Shown: positions 8,693 to 17,186, counted from the first letter of the stretch. The stretch: DNA of 57,607 bases from Magnetospirillum fulvum MGU-K5 (GCF_000442515.1 NZ_AQPH01000016.1:1-57607), one strand, 5' to 3'. The notes: generated by a model from the sequence alone, not told the origin. Translations and numbers: made by a program.

Positions 8693-9202
8693 TCAGCGCC
8701 CAGCCGCGCCTTTGCAATCCAGCACCCAGATGTCGTAAACCGGGTGCTCCATCGCCGACAGCGCCGGGCTGGAGGCAAACATCCAGCCACGGAACAATTC
8801 CTCTGTCGGTTCACCCGGTCGTAATTCCCAAACATCAAGAAAAGCAGCGCTTTCCGGCAAATCCTCGGGCGGGCGTTTCTTGCAGGCGCGGGCGATGATT
8901 TCCAGCGAGCCGAAGCGGACCGGCACGCCGACCGGGGCCTCGATCGTCTGAACCCGGGCGCTGACCTTGTCCAGCCCCTGAAGCACGGCGGTACCGAACG
9001 ACAAATCCGCCCCCATATGCACCGGAGGCGCGGGCAGCACCGGAACCGGCACGGCGGCGGGCGCGGGCGGCTGGAGCGGCGGCGTCAGCACCGGAGCCTG
9101 GGTTGCGGATTCCGGATTGCCGCCGGGCCCCGCGACCTGGGCCCAGCCGGGTAACGGCACGGCAAAAAGCGCGGCGGCGATTAAGACCAGTGTCGGACGC
9201 AT
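8693..9202 (-). CDS. Exported DUF2155 protein
   Basis: A 169-residue protein with a cleavable signal peptide (MRPTLVLIAAALFAVPLPGWAQ), a low-complexity Pro/Ala linker to about residue 60, then a compact C-terminal domain. The domain has the DUF2155 hallmarks: conserved RACKKRPPEDLPESAAFL, then GEPTEELFRGWMFASSPAL and the end HPVYDIWVLDC. The family is typical of Alphaproteobacteria, with no known biochemical role. The two cysteines (in RACK and LDC) probably form a disulfide in the periplasm. It stands alone, 178 bp downstream of the CoA-transferase start on the same strand. Confidence 0.88.
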   Translation of the reverse strand: MRPTLVLIAAALFAVPLPGWAQVAGPGGNPESATQAPVLTPPLQPPAPAAVPVPVLPAPPVHMGADLSFGTAVLQGLDKVSARVQTIEAPVGVPVRFGSLEIIARACKKRPPEDLPESAAFLDVWELRPGEPTEELFRGWMFASSPALSAMEHPVYDIWVLDCKGAAGR

Positions 9203-9559
9203 GCGACGATCTCCCTTTACCTTAAATACCGGGGCGGCAATGACCGAGCCCCTCTATATATCCCTCGCCGGGTAGCCGCCTCCGCCAGGGAGGATCGGGC
9301 GGCGCACGGTAACCGCCGCGACAGACGACGGGAAGTCTGATCCGCTTCTTAAGTCACGCACATCGGGTCTGAACGCAACCGCAAAGAAGGGAGTCCGGCG
9401 CGTCATCCCTCGTGGGGCGATATTGTCCGGCACAGCGAACAAACCCGGCGGAATTCGTTGCATTATGGCGTAATTTGTTCTTATTTCGCCGCCTACGTTC
9501 GGTCTATCTTCGAACCAGTGACAGGTCCCCCCTATCACCTTGGTTTTAATGTTTGGCCC
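9203..9559. other. Intergenic region without recognisable gene
   Basis: A 357-bp gap between two divergent genes. It probably contains both promoters. I see no convincing reading frame, tRNA or long repeat. The stretch from 9460 to 9559 is AT-richer and in frame with the next gene, but the first credible start with family-like sequence is at 9560. Confidence 0.5.
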
Positions 9560-10657
9560 ATGCCTCCCCTTGAACACGTCCCTCTGATCTCCATCATCGA
9601 CAGCAATGCCACCAACCGGGCGAAGGTGGCCGAGGTGTTGATGTCGATGTATCGGGTCAATCAATATCCCGATGCCGAGCGGGGATGGCACGGTCTGCGC
9701 GTCGCCCCTCCCCGCGTCGTGCTGATCGACGACGAGATTCCCCCCCATGGCGGGTTTGCCCTGGTTCACCAGATGCGGCAGGAGCCGGTCCTGGCCGAGG
9801 TGGCGGTGGTGATCGCCTCGCGACGCCCCCAGGCCGAAATCGCCGTTGCCTTGGAACAAAGCGGTGCCAAGGCCTGTCTGTCGAAGCCCTATGGGCGCAA
9901 CCACCTGATTCGGACGATTTCGTCGCTGCTCAATCAGGATGTCGAGGCACAGTGGGATGATCTGGCCGAACCGTCACGCTTGGCCCTGAAGGGCACGGTC
10001 GCGATTTTCAACGACATTTCCGACTCGATCGCGGCGGGCGAGCCCGTACCGTTCGTCTCGGTCAAGGACGCCTGTGCCCCCCTGGTCGACGCAATCGGCA
10101 CCAGCGACGTTCGCGGCATTCTCGACGGGGTGAAGGAGCATGACAATTACTCCTATGCCCACAGCCTGCGGGTGGCGACGTTGCTGTCGCTGTTCGGTCA
10201 CACGATGGGATTGCCCCGCGACGATTTGATGATGCTGGCCAGCGGCGGATTGCTGCATGATGTCGGCAAGGTGGCGATCCCGCATGAAATCCTCAACAAA
10301 CCGGGCCGCCTGACCGAAAGCGAGTTCACGGTGATGAAGGGGCATGTGACCGAAACCATCCGCTATCTTGATGCTGGTGCCGCGATCCCGAAGCCGGTGG
10401 TGATCGTCGCCGCCCAGCATCACGAGAAACTGGACGGCACCGGCTATCCGCGCGGTTTGCACAAGGGCGAACTGAACGAACTGGCCCGGATGGCCTCGAT
10501 CGCCGATGTGTTCAGCGCGCTGACCGACCGACGGGTCTATAAACCGGCGATGGAGGCGGAAGCCGCGCTGACCCTGATGACCGAGCAGATGAGCCAGCAT
10601 CTCGACCAAAATCTTCTTCGCATGTTCCGCTCGATGCTGCTGGACGCGGTCCGGTAA
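9560..10657 (+). CDS. Response regulator with HD-GYP domain (c-di-GMP phosphodiesterase)
   Basis: A 365-residue protein. Residues ~1-125 form a receiver domain (VPLISIIDSN, acceptor Asp in VVLIDDEIPPHGG, Lys in CLSKPY). Residues ~190-360 are an HD-GYP domain with EHDNYSYAHSLRVA, the HD pair in LLHDVGKVAIP, and HHEKLDGTGYPRGL containing the GYP triad. It is therefore expected to hydrolyse c-di-GMP under control of phosphorylation. Start ATG 9560 is preferred because the receiver domain begins right after it. No cognate kinase is adjacent. It is the second c-di-GMP-degrading protein in the window. Confidence 0.92.
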   Translation: MPPLEHVPLISIIDSNATNRAKVAEVLMSMYRVNQYPDAERGWHGLRVAPPRVVLIDDEIPPHGGFALVHQMRQEPVLAEVAVVIASRRPQAEIAVALEQSGAKACLSKPYGRNHLIRTISSLLNQDVEAQWDDLAEPSRLALKGTVAIFNDISDSIAAGEPVPFVSVKDACAPLVDAIGTSDVRGILDGVKEHDNYSYAHSLRVATLLSLFGHTMGLPRDDLMMLASGGLLHDVGKVAIPHEILNKPGRLTESEFTVMKGHVTETIRYLDAGAAIPKPVVIVAAQHHEKLDGTGYPRGLHKGELNELARMASIADVFSALTDRRVYKPAMEAEAALTLMTEQMSQHLDQNLLRMFRSMLLDAVR

Positions 10658-10672
10658 GGCACCGAGGCGGCC

Positions 10673-11392
10673 ATGGCCCCCTGTCGCGTCACCAGCCTGG
10701 GCGACACCGCCTTCAACATCGATTATGGCGACGCGCCGGACGCCGGATCGCGCATTGCCGCCCTGAATACCGCCGCCCGCGCCGCCCACCAGCGGGGCGA
10801 ACTGGCCGGTTTGGTCGAACTGGTGCCGACCTTCCGCTCGCTGCAAATCCTTTATGATCCGCTGACCACCAGCCGGGCCGAGATCGAAGCCGCTCTCCTC
10901 GCGCTGGAGGCTCAAACCGCCCGCACACCCCCGCCGCCATCGCGGGTGTGGCGGCTGCCGGTCTGTTATCACGAGACGTTCGCCCCCGATCTGGCCGCAC
11001 TGGCCGCCGCAACCGGCCTGTCCCCCGATGCCGTGATCGCCCGCCATTCTGCCGCCGATTATGTCGTCCGGATGTTGGGCTTCCTGCCCGGCTTTGCCTA
11101 TCTGACCGGGCTCGACCCCGCCTTGCGCCTGCCCCGTCGCAGTGATCCCCGCCCCCGCGTCCCGGCCGGATCGGTCGCGATCGCCGACACGATGGCGGCA
11201 ATCTATCCCAGCGACAGCCCCGGCGGCTGGCATCTGCTCGGGCGCTGCCCCCTGCCATTGTTCGACCCGGCATGGTCGCCTCCGGCATTGCTGGCCGCCG
11301 GGGACCGGGTCCGCTTCGAGCCGATCGATCCCGACCGCTTCGCCGCCCTGGCCGCCACCCGTCCCCGTCTCGAACCGGATTTGGGCCGATGA
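10673..11392 (+). CDS. pxpB: 5-oxoprolinase subunit B (KipI family)
   Basis: A 239-residue member of the PxpB/KipI family: N-terminal LGDTAFNIDYG, then RSLQILYDP, and the characteristic MLGFLPGFAYLTGLDPAL followed by RPRVPAGSVAIA and the GGWHLLGR segment. With PxpA and PxpC it makes the ATP-dependent 5-oxoprolinase that opens pyroglutamate to glutamate. It overlaps the next gene by the ATGA junction, so the two are translationally coupled. No pxpA (LamB/YcsF family) is present in the window. GAGG lies 5 nt upstream of the ATG. Confidence 0.92.
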   Translation: MAPCRVTSLGDTAFNIDYGDAPDAGSRIAALNTAARAAHQRGELAGLVELVPTFRSLQILYDPLTTSRAEIEAALLALEAQTARTPPPPSRVWRLPVCYHETFAPDLAALAAATGLSPDAVIARHSAADYVVRMLGFLPGFAYLTGLDPALRLPRRSDPRPRVPAGSVAIADTMAAIYPSDSPGGWHLLGRCPLPLFDPAWSPPALLAAGDRVRFEPIDPDRFAALAATRPRLEPDLGR

Positions 11393-12453
11393 GCCCGGCG
11401 CTTGATATCCTGCGGCCCGGGCCACGCACCAGTCTTCAGGATCTGGGGCGGGTCGGATTGCGGGCGATGGGAATCCCGGTGGCCGGAGCGATGGACCGGA
11501 TCGGGCTGCGCCTCGCCAATGCCCTGGTCGGCAATCCCCCCGGCGAGGGATGCCTGGAACTGACCTTGTCCGGCCCGCTGGTGCAGGTCGAGGCGGACTC
11601 GGTCCGGATCGCGGTGGCTGGTCCGGCCCGGCTGACCCTGACCCAGGCCGACGGGGCGCGGCGGATGCTGGCTCCCGATCGCTCGTGGCGGCTGGTGCGC
11701 GGCGATCGGCTTGAGATCGGTCCGATCAATGGCAGTCTGGTCGCCTATCTGGCGGTCGAAGGCGGGTTCGCCATCGCCCCGGTGCTGGGCAGTCTGTCGA
11801 CTCATCTGGGGGCCGGTCTGGGACCGCTGGGCGGGCGGGCGCTGGAAACCGGAATGCTGCCGCTGCGCCGCAACGATGCCGGTCCCGGACCGGAGCGGAT
11901 TCTGACCCGTCCCCTGCCCTATGGCGACGGCCCGATCCGGCTGGTTCCGGGGCCGCAGGCCGACGCATTCACTGAAGACTCTCTGGCCACCCTGCTCTCG
12001 TCCCCCTACACGGTCGGAGCCCGGTCGGACCGGATGGGGATGCGGCTGGAAGGTCCAACGCTGCACCACCGCGCCGGGGCCGACATTGCGTCAGACGGCA
12101 TCGTCGCCGGAAGCATTCAGGTTCCCGGCGACGGCGGCCCGATTCTGCTGCTGGCCGATCACCAGACCACCGGCGGCTATGCCAAGATCGCCACCGCGAT
12201 CTCGGCCGATCTGCCCCGGCTGGGCCGGGCCGTGCCGGGCGATCGGCTGGTCTTTCGCGCCGTCACCATCGCCGAGGCCGAGGCCGCACGGCGCGCCCAG
12301 GAACAAGCGGTGCAAGACTGCCTCGACAGCCTTGCCTCGATTGAGGAAAGCGGCCGGATCGACCTTGCCGCGCTCTATCGTGCCGAGCTGATTTCTGGAG
12401 TGGTAACCGGCGACGAAGAGCCGGTTGCACCGCCCGAGGCCGAGACGATATAA
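11389..12453 (+). CDS. pxpC: 5-oxoprolinase subunit C (biotin-dependent carboxyltransferase-like)
   Basis: A 354-residue PxpC/KipA family protein starting MSPALDILRPGPRTSLQDLGR, the classic start of the family, followed by AGAMDRIGLRLANALVGNP and later RSDRMGMRLEGP and TTGGYAKIATAI. It is the partner of PxpB in 5-oxoproline hydrolysis. The start at 11389 is fixed by the overlap ATGA with the pxpB stop; an upstream in-frame ATG at 11272 lies deep in pxpB and gives unrelated sequence. The last ~50 residues are a variable helical tail. Confidence 0.92.
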   Translation: MSPALDILRPGPRTSLQDLGRVGLRAMGIPVAGAMDRIGLRLANALVGNPPGEGCLELTLSGPLVQVEADSVRIAVAGPARLTLTQADGARRMLAPDRSWRLVRGDRLEIGPINGSLVAYLAVEGGFAIAPVLGSLSTHLGAGLGPLGGRALETGMLPLRRNDAGPGPERILTRPLPYGDGPIRLVPGPQADAFTEDSLATLLSSPYTVGARSDRMGMRLEGPTLHHRAGADIASDGIVAGSIQVPGDGGPILLLADHQTTGGYAKIATAISADLPRLGRAVPGDRLVFRAVTIAEAEAARRAQEQAVQDCLDSLASIEESGRIDLAALYRAELISGVVTGDEEPVAPPEAETI

Positions 12454-12485
12454 CGGGGCGGCTCCACCCAAAGGAATGGCCCCCG

Positions 12486-12722
12486 ATGATTCTCTACCGT
12501 CTGCGCTGCGCCCACGGCCACGAATTCGAAGAATGGTTCTCGAACGGGGCCGAGTATGACAGTCGCGCCGCCGAAGGCTCGCTGACCTGCCCCGAATGCG
12601 GCGATACCAGCATCGCCAAGGCGATCATGGCCCCCAATGTCGGCCGGACCAAGGCCGCCGCCCCTGCCCCGGCCTGCCCGCCCCAGGGCTGTGGCGGCTG
12701 CGCCTTCGCCAACCAGCACTGA
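12486..12722 (+). CDS. Short DUF1178-like zinc-ribbon protein, 78 aa
   Basis: The N-terminal part (MILYRLRCAHGHEFEEWFSN) is the DUF1178 start, and it contains a probable metal site: Cys8 with the CPEC pair at ~38-41. The usual family length is, as I recall, about 140-150 residues; this one ends after a Cys/Gly-rich tail (CPPQGCGGCAF), reminiscent of FmdB-type zinc ribbons. It may be a short relative rather than a truncated copy, because the frame ends cleanly and the ribosome-binding site (AAAGGAA) is good. Function unknown. Confidence 0.8.
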   Translation: MILYRLRCAHGHEFEEWFSNGAEYDSRAAEGSLTCPECGDTSIAKAIMAPNVGRTKAAAPAPACPPQGCGGCAFANQH

Positions 12723-12805
12723 CCGCGCACGGGGGGATTTAATCCCCCCTTAACCGCGCTCTGTCACACTCTATTTCCCCCTCACGTCTTTGCTGTCTCG
12801 GCCCG

Positions 12806-13150
12806 ATGACGATGTTCTTGTCCAGCACCTATGGCGAAACCCAACGCCGCCGCCGCACCGGCGACCGGGTGGTAGCGCTTGGCTGCGTGATCTGGCTGCT
12901 GGTGTCGGGCTGGATGTTCTTTGGCACCGTGCCGCCGGAAATCGTCGACAATCACACCTCGAAGACGATGCAGCAGCGGATGCGGGTGTGCGAAGGCACC
13001 TTTCAGCAGCGCTTCGAGTGCAAGCAGGCGTTCCTGCTGTCCGGTGAACGCTGGGGCTTTGCCGTCGCGCTCAACCGTTTGATGCTGATGTGCGCTCCGG
13101 CCATCACCGCCTGGATCGTCTGGACGGCGGTGCGCCGGAGAATCGAGTAG
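12806..13150 (+). CDS. Two-helix membrane protein, 114 aa, unknown
   Basis: Two hydrophobic segments, ~24-42 (ALGCVIWLLVSGWMFFG) and ~86-105 (ALNRLMLMCAPAITAWIVW), flank a hydrophilic loop with two cysteines (VCEGTFQQRFECKQ) likely to be disulfide-bonded in the periplasm. The short basic C-terminus (RRRIE) should be cytoplasmic. No family recognised. It lies between the DUF1178 gene and thiol peroxidase on the same strand, with 83- and 74-bp gaps. Confidence 0.65.
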   Translation: MTMFLSSTYGETQRRRRTGDRVVALGCVIWLLVSGWMFFGTVPPEIVDNHTSKTMQQRMRVCEGTFQQRFECKQAFLLSGERWGFAVALNRLMLMCAPAITAWIVWTAVRRRIE

Positions 13151-13224
13151 CCTTCCCTCGTTGCTCCGAAGCCGAGGATGGGGCACAGTCGCTGCTCTCG
13201 AATCCGTTACGGAGATGATACCTC

Positions 13225-13725
13225 ATGGCGACTATCACCCTTAAGGGCAACCCCGTCCACACCAGCGGCGAGTTGCCCGCGCTCGGAACCGCCGCCCCGG
13301 ATTTCTCCCTGACCGGAACTGACCTCGCCGATGTCGGCCTGGCCGCGTTCGCCGGTCAGACGGTGGTTCTGAACGTTTTCCCCAGCGTCGACACGCCGAC
13401 CTGTGCCGCGTCGGTGCGGCGGTTCAATGCCGAACTGAACACTCTGGGCACCGTCGCCGTGCTGTGCATTTCGGCCGATCTCCCCTTCGCCCAGGCCCGG
13501 TTCTGCGGTGCCGAGGGATTGGAGCGGGTCAAGCCGCTGTCCGACCTGCGCGACAAGGGCTTTGGCGACCGCTACGGTCTGCGGATCGTCGACGGCCCGT
13601 TGGCCGGGCTGCTGGCCCGCGCCGTCGTGGTGATCAAGGACGGCAAGGTCGTCCACACTCAGTTGGTCGCCGAAATTGCTGACGAGCCGGATTACGCCGC
13701 GGCTCTGGCTGCGGTCCGCGGCTAA
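13225..13725 (+). CDS. tpx: Thiol peroxidase (atypical 2-Cys peroxiredoxin)
   Basis: At 166 residues it matches Tpx length and sequence closely. The peroxidatic cysteine lies in PSVDTPTCAASVRRFN, and the resolving cysteine in CISADLPFAQARFCGAEGL; the C-terminal region has DGPLAGLLARAVVVI, typical of Tpx. It reduces hydroperoxides in the cytoplasm using thioredoxin. GGAG lies 10 nt upstream of the ATG (GGAGATGATACCTC then ATG). A single-gene unit followed by an inverted repeat. Confidence 0.96.
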   Translation: MATITLKGNPVHTSGELPALGTAAPDFSLTGTDLADVGLAAFAGQTVVLNVFPSVDTPTCAASVRRFNAELNTLGTVAVLCISADLPFAQARFCGAEGLERVKPLSDLRDKGFGDRYGLRIVDGPLAGLLARAVVVIKDGKVVHTQLVAEIADEPDYAAALAAVRG

Positions 13726-13764
13726 AGCGTGATGCATTAATCGGCACCATGCTTTAGCCGATTC
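13719..13764. terminator. Inverted repeat overlapping the tpx stop codon
   Basis: Perfect 10-bp arms cggctaaagc (13719-13728, containing the TAA stop) and gctttagccg (13751-13760). A second, mutually exclusive pairing, aatcgg/ccgatt, is nested at the 3' side. No T-run follows, so this may be a weak terminator or an mRNA 3'-end stabiliser. Confidence 0.5.
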
Positions 13765-13780
13765 ATACATCCCCCTCTGC

Positions 13781-13858
13781 CTAAGTGTGCCCTTCGGGCA
13801 CTTGGCCGCGGCCTCAATGGCCGCAAGCGCATCGTGCGTCATGTTTGGCGCACGATGC
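13781..13858 (+). repeat. Three consecutive hairpins in the leader of the cysteine-rich gene
   Basis: In order: aagtgtgccc-ttc-gggcactt; gcggcc-tcaat-ggccgc; and the perfect 10-bp gcatcgtgcg (13829-13838) / cgcacgatgc (13849-13858). They end 28 nt before the preferred start of the cysteine-rich protein, so an attenuator or structured leader is possible. Confidence 0.5.
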
Positions 13859-13885
13859 TCTCAACACAACAGCGGAGACGTGCCC

Positions 13886-14218
13886 GTGGAACCCAAGGAC
13901 AGCACCGCCAACGAAGCCTTCAAGGGCTTCACCAACAGCGAATGCCCGTTCTATCCCTGTCACCAGGGGGTAAAGCGGGCCTTCAACTGCTTGTTCTGTT
14001 ATTGCCCGCTCAACGCTTACGACTGTCCGGGCCCGTACAAGGCGTTCACCAGCAAGAACGGGGTGCGGCGGAAGGATTGTTCTGCCTGTACCCTGCCCCA
14101 TGACGGCCACACCCAATCCTGGGCGTTCATCCAAAAGTGGCTGGCCCAGCCGGTGCCGTGGGATGGGGGCGAACAGACCCGGCCGTGGCCGCGCGAATCC
14201 GACGAGCCAACGGAATAA
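13886..14218 (+). CDS. Cysteine-rich small-domain protein, 110 aa
   Basis: It contains a dense cysteine pattern: SECPFYPCH, FNCLFCYCPL, DCPGPY, DCSACTLPH. This matches the 'cysteine-rich small domain' (PF04071 type), probably a metal or Fe-S cluster binding fold; relatives often occur near cobalamin genes, but none is adjacent here. The preferred start is GTG 13886, with GGAG (13874-13877) 8 nt upstream. GTG 13880 is too close to that site, and the upstream ATG 13787 would add 33 residues translated from a hairpin-rich leader. Confidence 0.8.
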   Translation: MEPKDSTANEAFKGFTNSECPFYPCHQGVKRAFNCLFCYCPLNAYDCPGPYKAFTSKNGVRRKDCSACTLPHDGHTQSWAFIQKWLAQPVPWDGGEQTRPWPRESDEPTE

Positions 14219-14261
14219 GACCGGCCAACCCTCGATTTGACCGGCTGGCCGCGCTCTAGCC

Positions 14262-14459
14262 TTATTGCGGGGCCAGCCCCAGCTTTTCGACCTCGGCAAT
14301 CGCCACCGAATCGTCCTGCCCGGTCATCGACGCCAAAAACATCGCCGCCGCCGTCACCCCTTCGCGATGGGCAACGTCGGGGGAACGTCCCTGGGCCAGG
14401 GATTCCGAATAGGTCTCGTCATAGGCTTCGGCAACCATTTTTGCGGTACTATCGTCCAT
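14262..14459 (-). CDS. Small hypothetical protein, 65 aa
   Basis: Acidic, helical, soluble. From MDDSTAKMVAEAYDETYSES to VEKLGLAPQ there are no cysteines or membrane segments. The ATG at 14459 has AGGGGGA about 12 nt upstream; a GTG at 14525 in the same frame would add 22 Gly/Ser/Pro-rich residues and lacks a ribosome-binding site. Weak coding evidence apart from codon bias; family not recognised. Confidence 0.5.
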   Translation of the reverse strand: MDDSTAKMVAEAYDETYSESLAQGRSPDVAHREGVTAAAMFLASMTGQDDSVAIAEVEKLGLAPQ

Positions 14460-14627
14460 CGCCGGAACCGATCCCCCTACCCCGGTAAAGACCGGAGAAT
14501 ATCGCCGTCCTGGCGAGGTTTCCACTGCTGTTTCGCCGCGACGTCCCTAGGCCGAGGCGCGGTATCTCCGCCCCAGTGTTTCGTGATATAGAAACCGTCT
14601 TTCGCTTCTGACGCGGTGATCGTTTCA

Positions 14628-15584
14628 ATGCTAAAGCGGTGGTTGCCCTGGGTTTTAAAGGGATCGCTCTCCGTCGGTTTGATCTGGTTTGTCTTCAGCA
14701 AGATTGATCTGACTTCTGCCTGGGCTCAGGCCCGGACCCTCGACCCCTCGATGCTGATCGTCGCCCTGCTTCTCGGGCTGCTTCAGGTCTGGCTGGGGGC
14801 CTTCCGCTGGTGGCTGGTGCTCCGCGCCCTCAAAGCCACTTTCACCACGGTACAGACCTTTATCGTCTATTACATCGGGGTGTTCTTCGCGATCATTCTG
14901 CCCGGCGCCGTCGGCGGCGATGCGGTGCGGATGTGGACGGCGCGGCGGTCGGGCCTGTCGCTATCCGCCAGCATCAATTCGGTGATGCTCGAACGCGCCG
15001 CCACCGTGCTCGCCCTGGTCCTGCTGGTCGCAATAACCCAGCCGTTATTGCTGGCCCGCGTCCCCACCATCCCCGGAAGCTGGGTCTTTCCGGTGCTGTC
15101 GGTGCTGGGATTCATCGGCATTCTGGTCCTGGCCTCGCTCGACCGTCTGCCCACCTCGCTGCATCATTGGCGGGTGGTGCGCGGGCTGACCCATCTGGCG
15201 GGCGATACCCGGCAATTGTTCTTCCGCCCGACCTGGGGCGGTGCCACCCTGATCGTCGCGATGCTGGGCCACGTTAATCTGTCGCTTCAGGTCTATGCCC
15301 TGGCGCTGGGCCTGGGACTCGACGTGTCGGTGATTGATTGTCTGGTGTTGGTGCCGCCGGTGATCCTGATCATGACCTTGCCGATCTCGATCGCCGGATG
15401 GGGCGTGCGCGAAACCGCGATGGTTGCCGCGTTCGGCTATGTCGGGGTCGAAACCCACTCCGCCCTGGTGCTGTCGGTGCTGTTCGGATTGGTCTGCACC
15501 GTCACCGCCCTTCCCGGCGGGGTGGTGTGGCTGCTGTCTGATATCCGTCGTCAGAAACAGGCCGAATCGGCCGAGGCAAACTAG
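14628..15584 (+). CDS. Flippase-like integral membrane protein (UPF0104/lysylphosphatidylglycerol synthase TM family)
   Basis: About 318 residues and eight or so hydrophobic helices, beginning LPWVLKGSLSVGLIWFVFSK. Family marks include GAFRWWLVLRAL, the segment GVFFAIILPGAVGGDAVRMW (conserved PG-GGD in the flippase-like domain) and a late PISIAGWGVRETAM. Relatives belong to the LPG synthase TM/AglD group, linked to lipid or glycolipid handling; the substrate is unknown. ATG 14628 or GTG 14616 are possible starts; neither has a clear ribosome-binding site. Confidence 0.85.
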   Translation: MLKRWLPWVLKGSLSVGLIWFVFSKIDLTSAWAQARTLDPSMLIVALLLGLLQVWLGAFRWWLVLRALKATFTTVQTFIVYYIGVFFAIILPGAVGGDAVRMWTARRSGLSLSASINSVMLERAATVLALVLLVAITQPLLLARVPTIPGSWVFPVLSVLGFIGILVLASLDRLPTSLHHWRVVRGLTHLAGDTRQLFFRPTWGGATLIVAMLGHVNLSLQVYALALGLGLDVSVIDCLVLVPPVILIMTLPISIAGWGVRETAMVAAFGYVGVETHSALVLSVLFGLVCTVTALPGGVVWLLSDIRRQKQAESAEAN

Positions 15585-15615
15585 GGCCGGGGGACGCTCC
15601 CCCGAACCGCCCTAG
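15581..15615. terminator. Bidirectional terminator containing both stop codons
   Basis: Outer arms ctagggc (15581-15587) and gccctag (15609-15615) enclose the perfect inner stem cggggga/tcccccg (15588-15604). The outer arms carry the TAG stop of the flippase gene on plus and the TAG stop of the GST gene on minus. Confidence 0.65.
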
Positions 15616-16283
15616 AAATCCAGGTCGGCGTAATGGCGGGGCGGCGGCATCCCGGGCAGATGGTCGGACAGCAACGGCCGGAAGCTCGGGCGCGACTTGA
15701 CCCGGGCATACCAATCCTTGGCGGCGGGATGCTCTTCCCACGGCACGTCGCCGATGAAATCCAGACAGGACAATTGAACGGCGGCGGCAATATCGGCCAG
15801 CGAGAACGCGGACCCGGCCAGCCAGGCGCGCCGCTCGGTCAACCAGCCGATATAATCGAGATGCGCGCGGATCAACGAGAACGCCAGACGGATCCGCCCC
15901 GAATCCGGCTCGGAATGCCGACTGCCGAGACGGCGGAACACCTTCTGCCCGACCAGATTGTCGGTAACCTCGGTATAGAACTTGTAGCAGAACCAGCCGA
16001 CCAGACGCCGGACCTCGGCCCGCGCGGCGGGATCGCTCGGCAACAACGGCAGATCACGGTGGACCTCGTTCAGATATTCGGCAATGGCAATGGCGTCGGC
16101 CAGAACCGTGCCGTTATCCTCGACAAGAACCGGAACCTCGCTGGAGGGGTTGAGAGCGACGAAGTCCGGGCGCGCTTCCCAGAACTTTTCGATCTGCGCA
16201 TCGAACTCCAGCTTCTTCTCGCCGAGAACGACGCGGACCAGACGCGAAAACGGGCACAGCGGGTGATGATACAAGGTTCTCAT
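15612..16283 (-). CDS. Glutathione S-transferase family protein
   Basis: 223 residues. The N-terminal thioredoxin-like half is MRTLYHHPLCPFSRLVRVVL, with the Ser/Cys-rich CPFS where the glutathione thiol is activated, then NPSSEVPVL (cis-Pro) and LADAIAIAEYL (the Asp/Ser glutathione-binding motif). The C-terminal helical half includes AWLAGSAFSLADIAAAVQL, the N-capping motif of GST helix 6. A cytoplasmic detoxification or conjugation enzyme; the substrate is not predictable. Convergent with the flippase gene. Confidence 0.92.
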   Translation of the reverse strand: MRTLYHHPLCPFSRLVRVVLGEKKLEFDAQIEKFWEARPDFVALNPSSEVPVLVEDNGTVLADAIAIAEYLNEVHRDLPLLPSDPAARAEVRRLVGWFCYKFYTEVTDNLVGQKVFRRLGSRHSEPDSGRIRLAFSLIRAHLDYIGWLTERRAWLAGSAFSLADIAAAVQLSCLDFIGDVPWEEHPAAKDWYARVKSRPSFRPLLSDHLPGMPPPRHYADLDF

Positions 16284-16469
16284 GCCGTCTTCTTAACGCT
16301 TTTTTCCCCGTCCCACCAGAGGGCGAGAGACACCGCCCCCCGTCTTGCCCGCCTCGGACGCGAATTGAAAAAACTCCTGCGACCTCGTGTTTTTTCGCTT
16401 GCACCGATCGGCGGAGTTCCCTATAAACCGGGCCTCCGGTGATCGCCGCTCTCGTTTGAACGGCATTGC

Positions 16470-16545
<76 letters not shown>

Positions 16546-16577
16546 AGTTTTAAAGACGCACCGGCGTCTTAGGCCAA

Positions 16578-16609
16578 GGCCCGATCGCAAGATCGGGCCT
16601 TTCGCTTTT
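16578..16609 (+). terminator. Intrinsic terminator after tRNA-Lys
   Basis: The 9-bp stem ggcccgatc/gatcgggcc with a GCAA tetraloop (16578-16599) is followed by tttcgctttt. The same tttcgcttttt run recurs at the start of each downstream repeat unit (17305 and 17814). Confidence 0.9.
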
Positions 16610-16960
16610 CTGGCCCTTCAGCCAGATTGACAGCGCATCATCCCTAAGCCACCGTACGTACGGGCCTTCGTTTTCCTCTCTTCGCCACTGCCCGCTTTGT
16701 AAGTGGGGATAGGACGAGGACGAGAGAACGAAGGCCCTCTTCATCCCCGATCCATAACCCTGACCACGGCACGCGCCGTGGGCGGAAAACGATCGTCTCT
16801 GGATGGGAATGGTTCCCCGCGAGGTGCTGCACGCCGTACGGCCATCAGCGCCTGACGCCGCCCCCGAAAGGGCGTTTCCTCGCGCGGGAACCAGCATCAC
16901 CATACTCCCGCGCGATAAGCGTCTCAAGCGGCAGGAGCGTCAGTTCAAGCCCGACATCAT
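16598..16960 (+). repeat. Structured repeat element, copy A (possible ncRNA)
   Basis: First of three copies. Stem H1: gggccttcgtt (16662-16672) with aacgaaggccc (16727-16737), 11 bp, enclosing ccact/agtgg. Stem H2: ccacggc-acgc-gccgtgg (16764-16781). Stem H3: ggttccccgcgagg (16811-16824) with cctcgcgcgggaacc (16878-16892), 14 bp with one bulged base, enclosing the palindrome gccgtacggc and the hairpin cgccc/gggcg. Open frames on either strand are short and shared only partly between copies, so I read this as a structural RNA or DNA element rather than a gene. Confidence 0.75.
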
Positions 16961-17186
16961 CTAACCCGAAGCCATCCCGGCCTATCGCGTCGACGATACG
17001 ACGGTGAAAAAGCGAAGCCCCCGTACAGCTCAGGCGCATCCGCGGCTCATGCCGCATCCTCTATCCCGCCAGTGGGAGGCTCCACAATAAGGGTGGAGGA
17101 AATTGCAGACCGACGTCAAGGGATCGGACGGCAATGAATTGCTGCCAACCCTGGGGCAGAAGAAGTGCGGCATCCTCCGCCTGCCC

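Noticed and set aside
14477-14701. 74-residue minus-strand frame overlapping the flippase gene start
   Set aside because: Overlaps the start of a well supported membrane protein gene and has no ribosome-binding site; no family recognised.
16550-16927. Minus-strand frames in the repeat region sharing PHLQSGQWRREENEGP between copies A and B
   Set aside because: The shared peptide is the translation of stem H1 and its loop; it is lost in copy C, where only the RNA pairing is kept. A structural explanation fits better than a protein.
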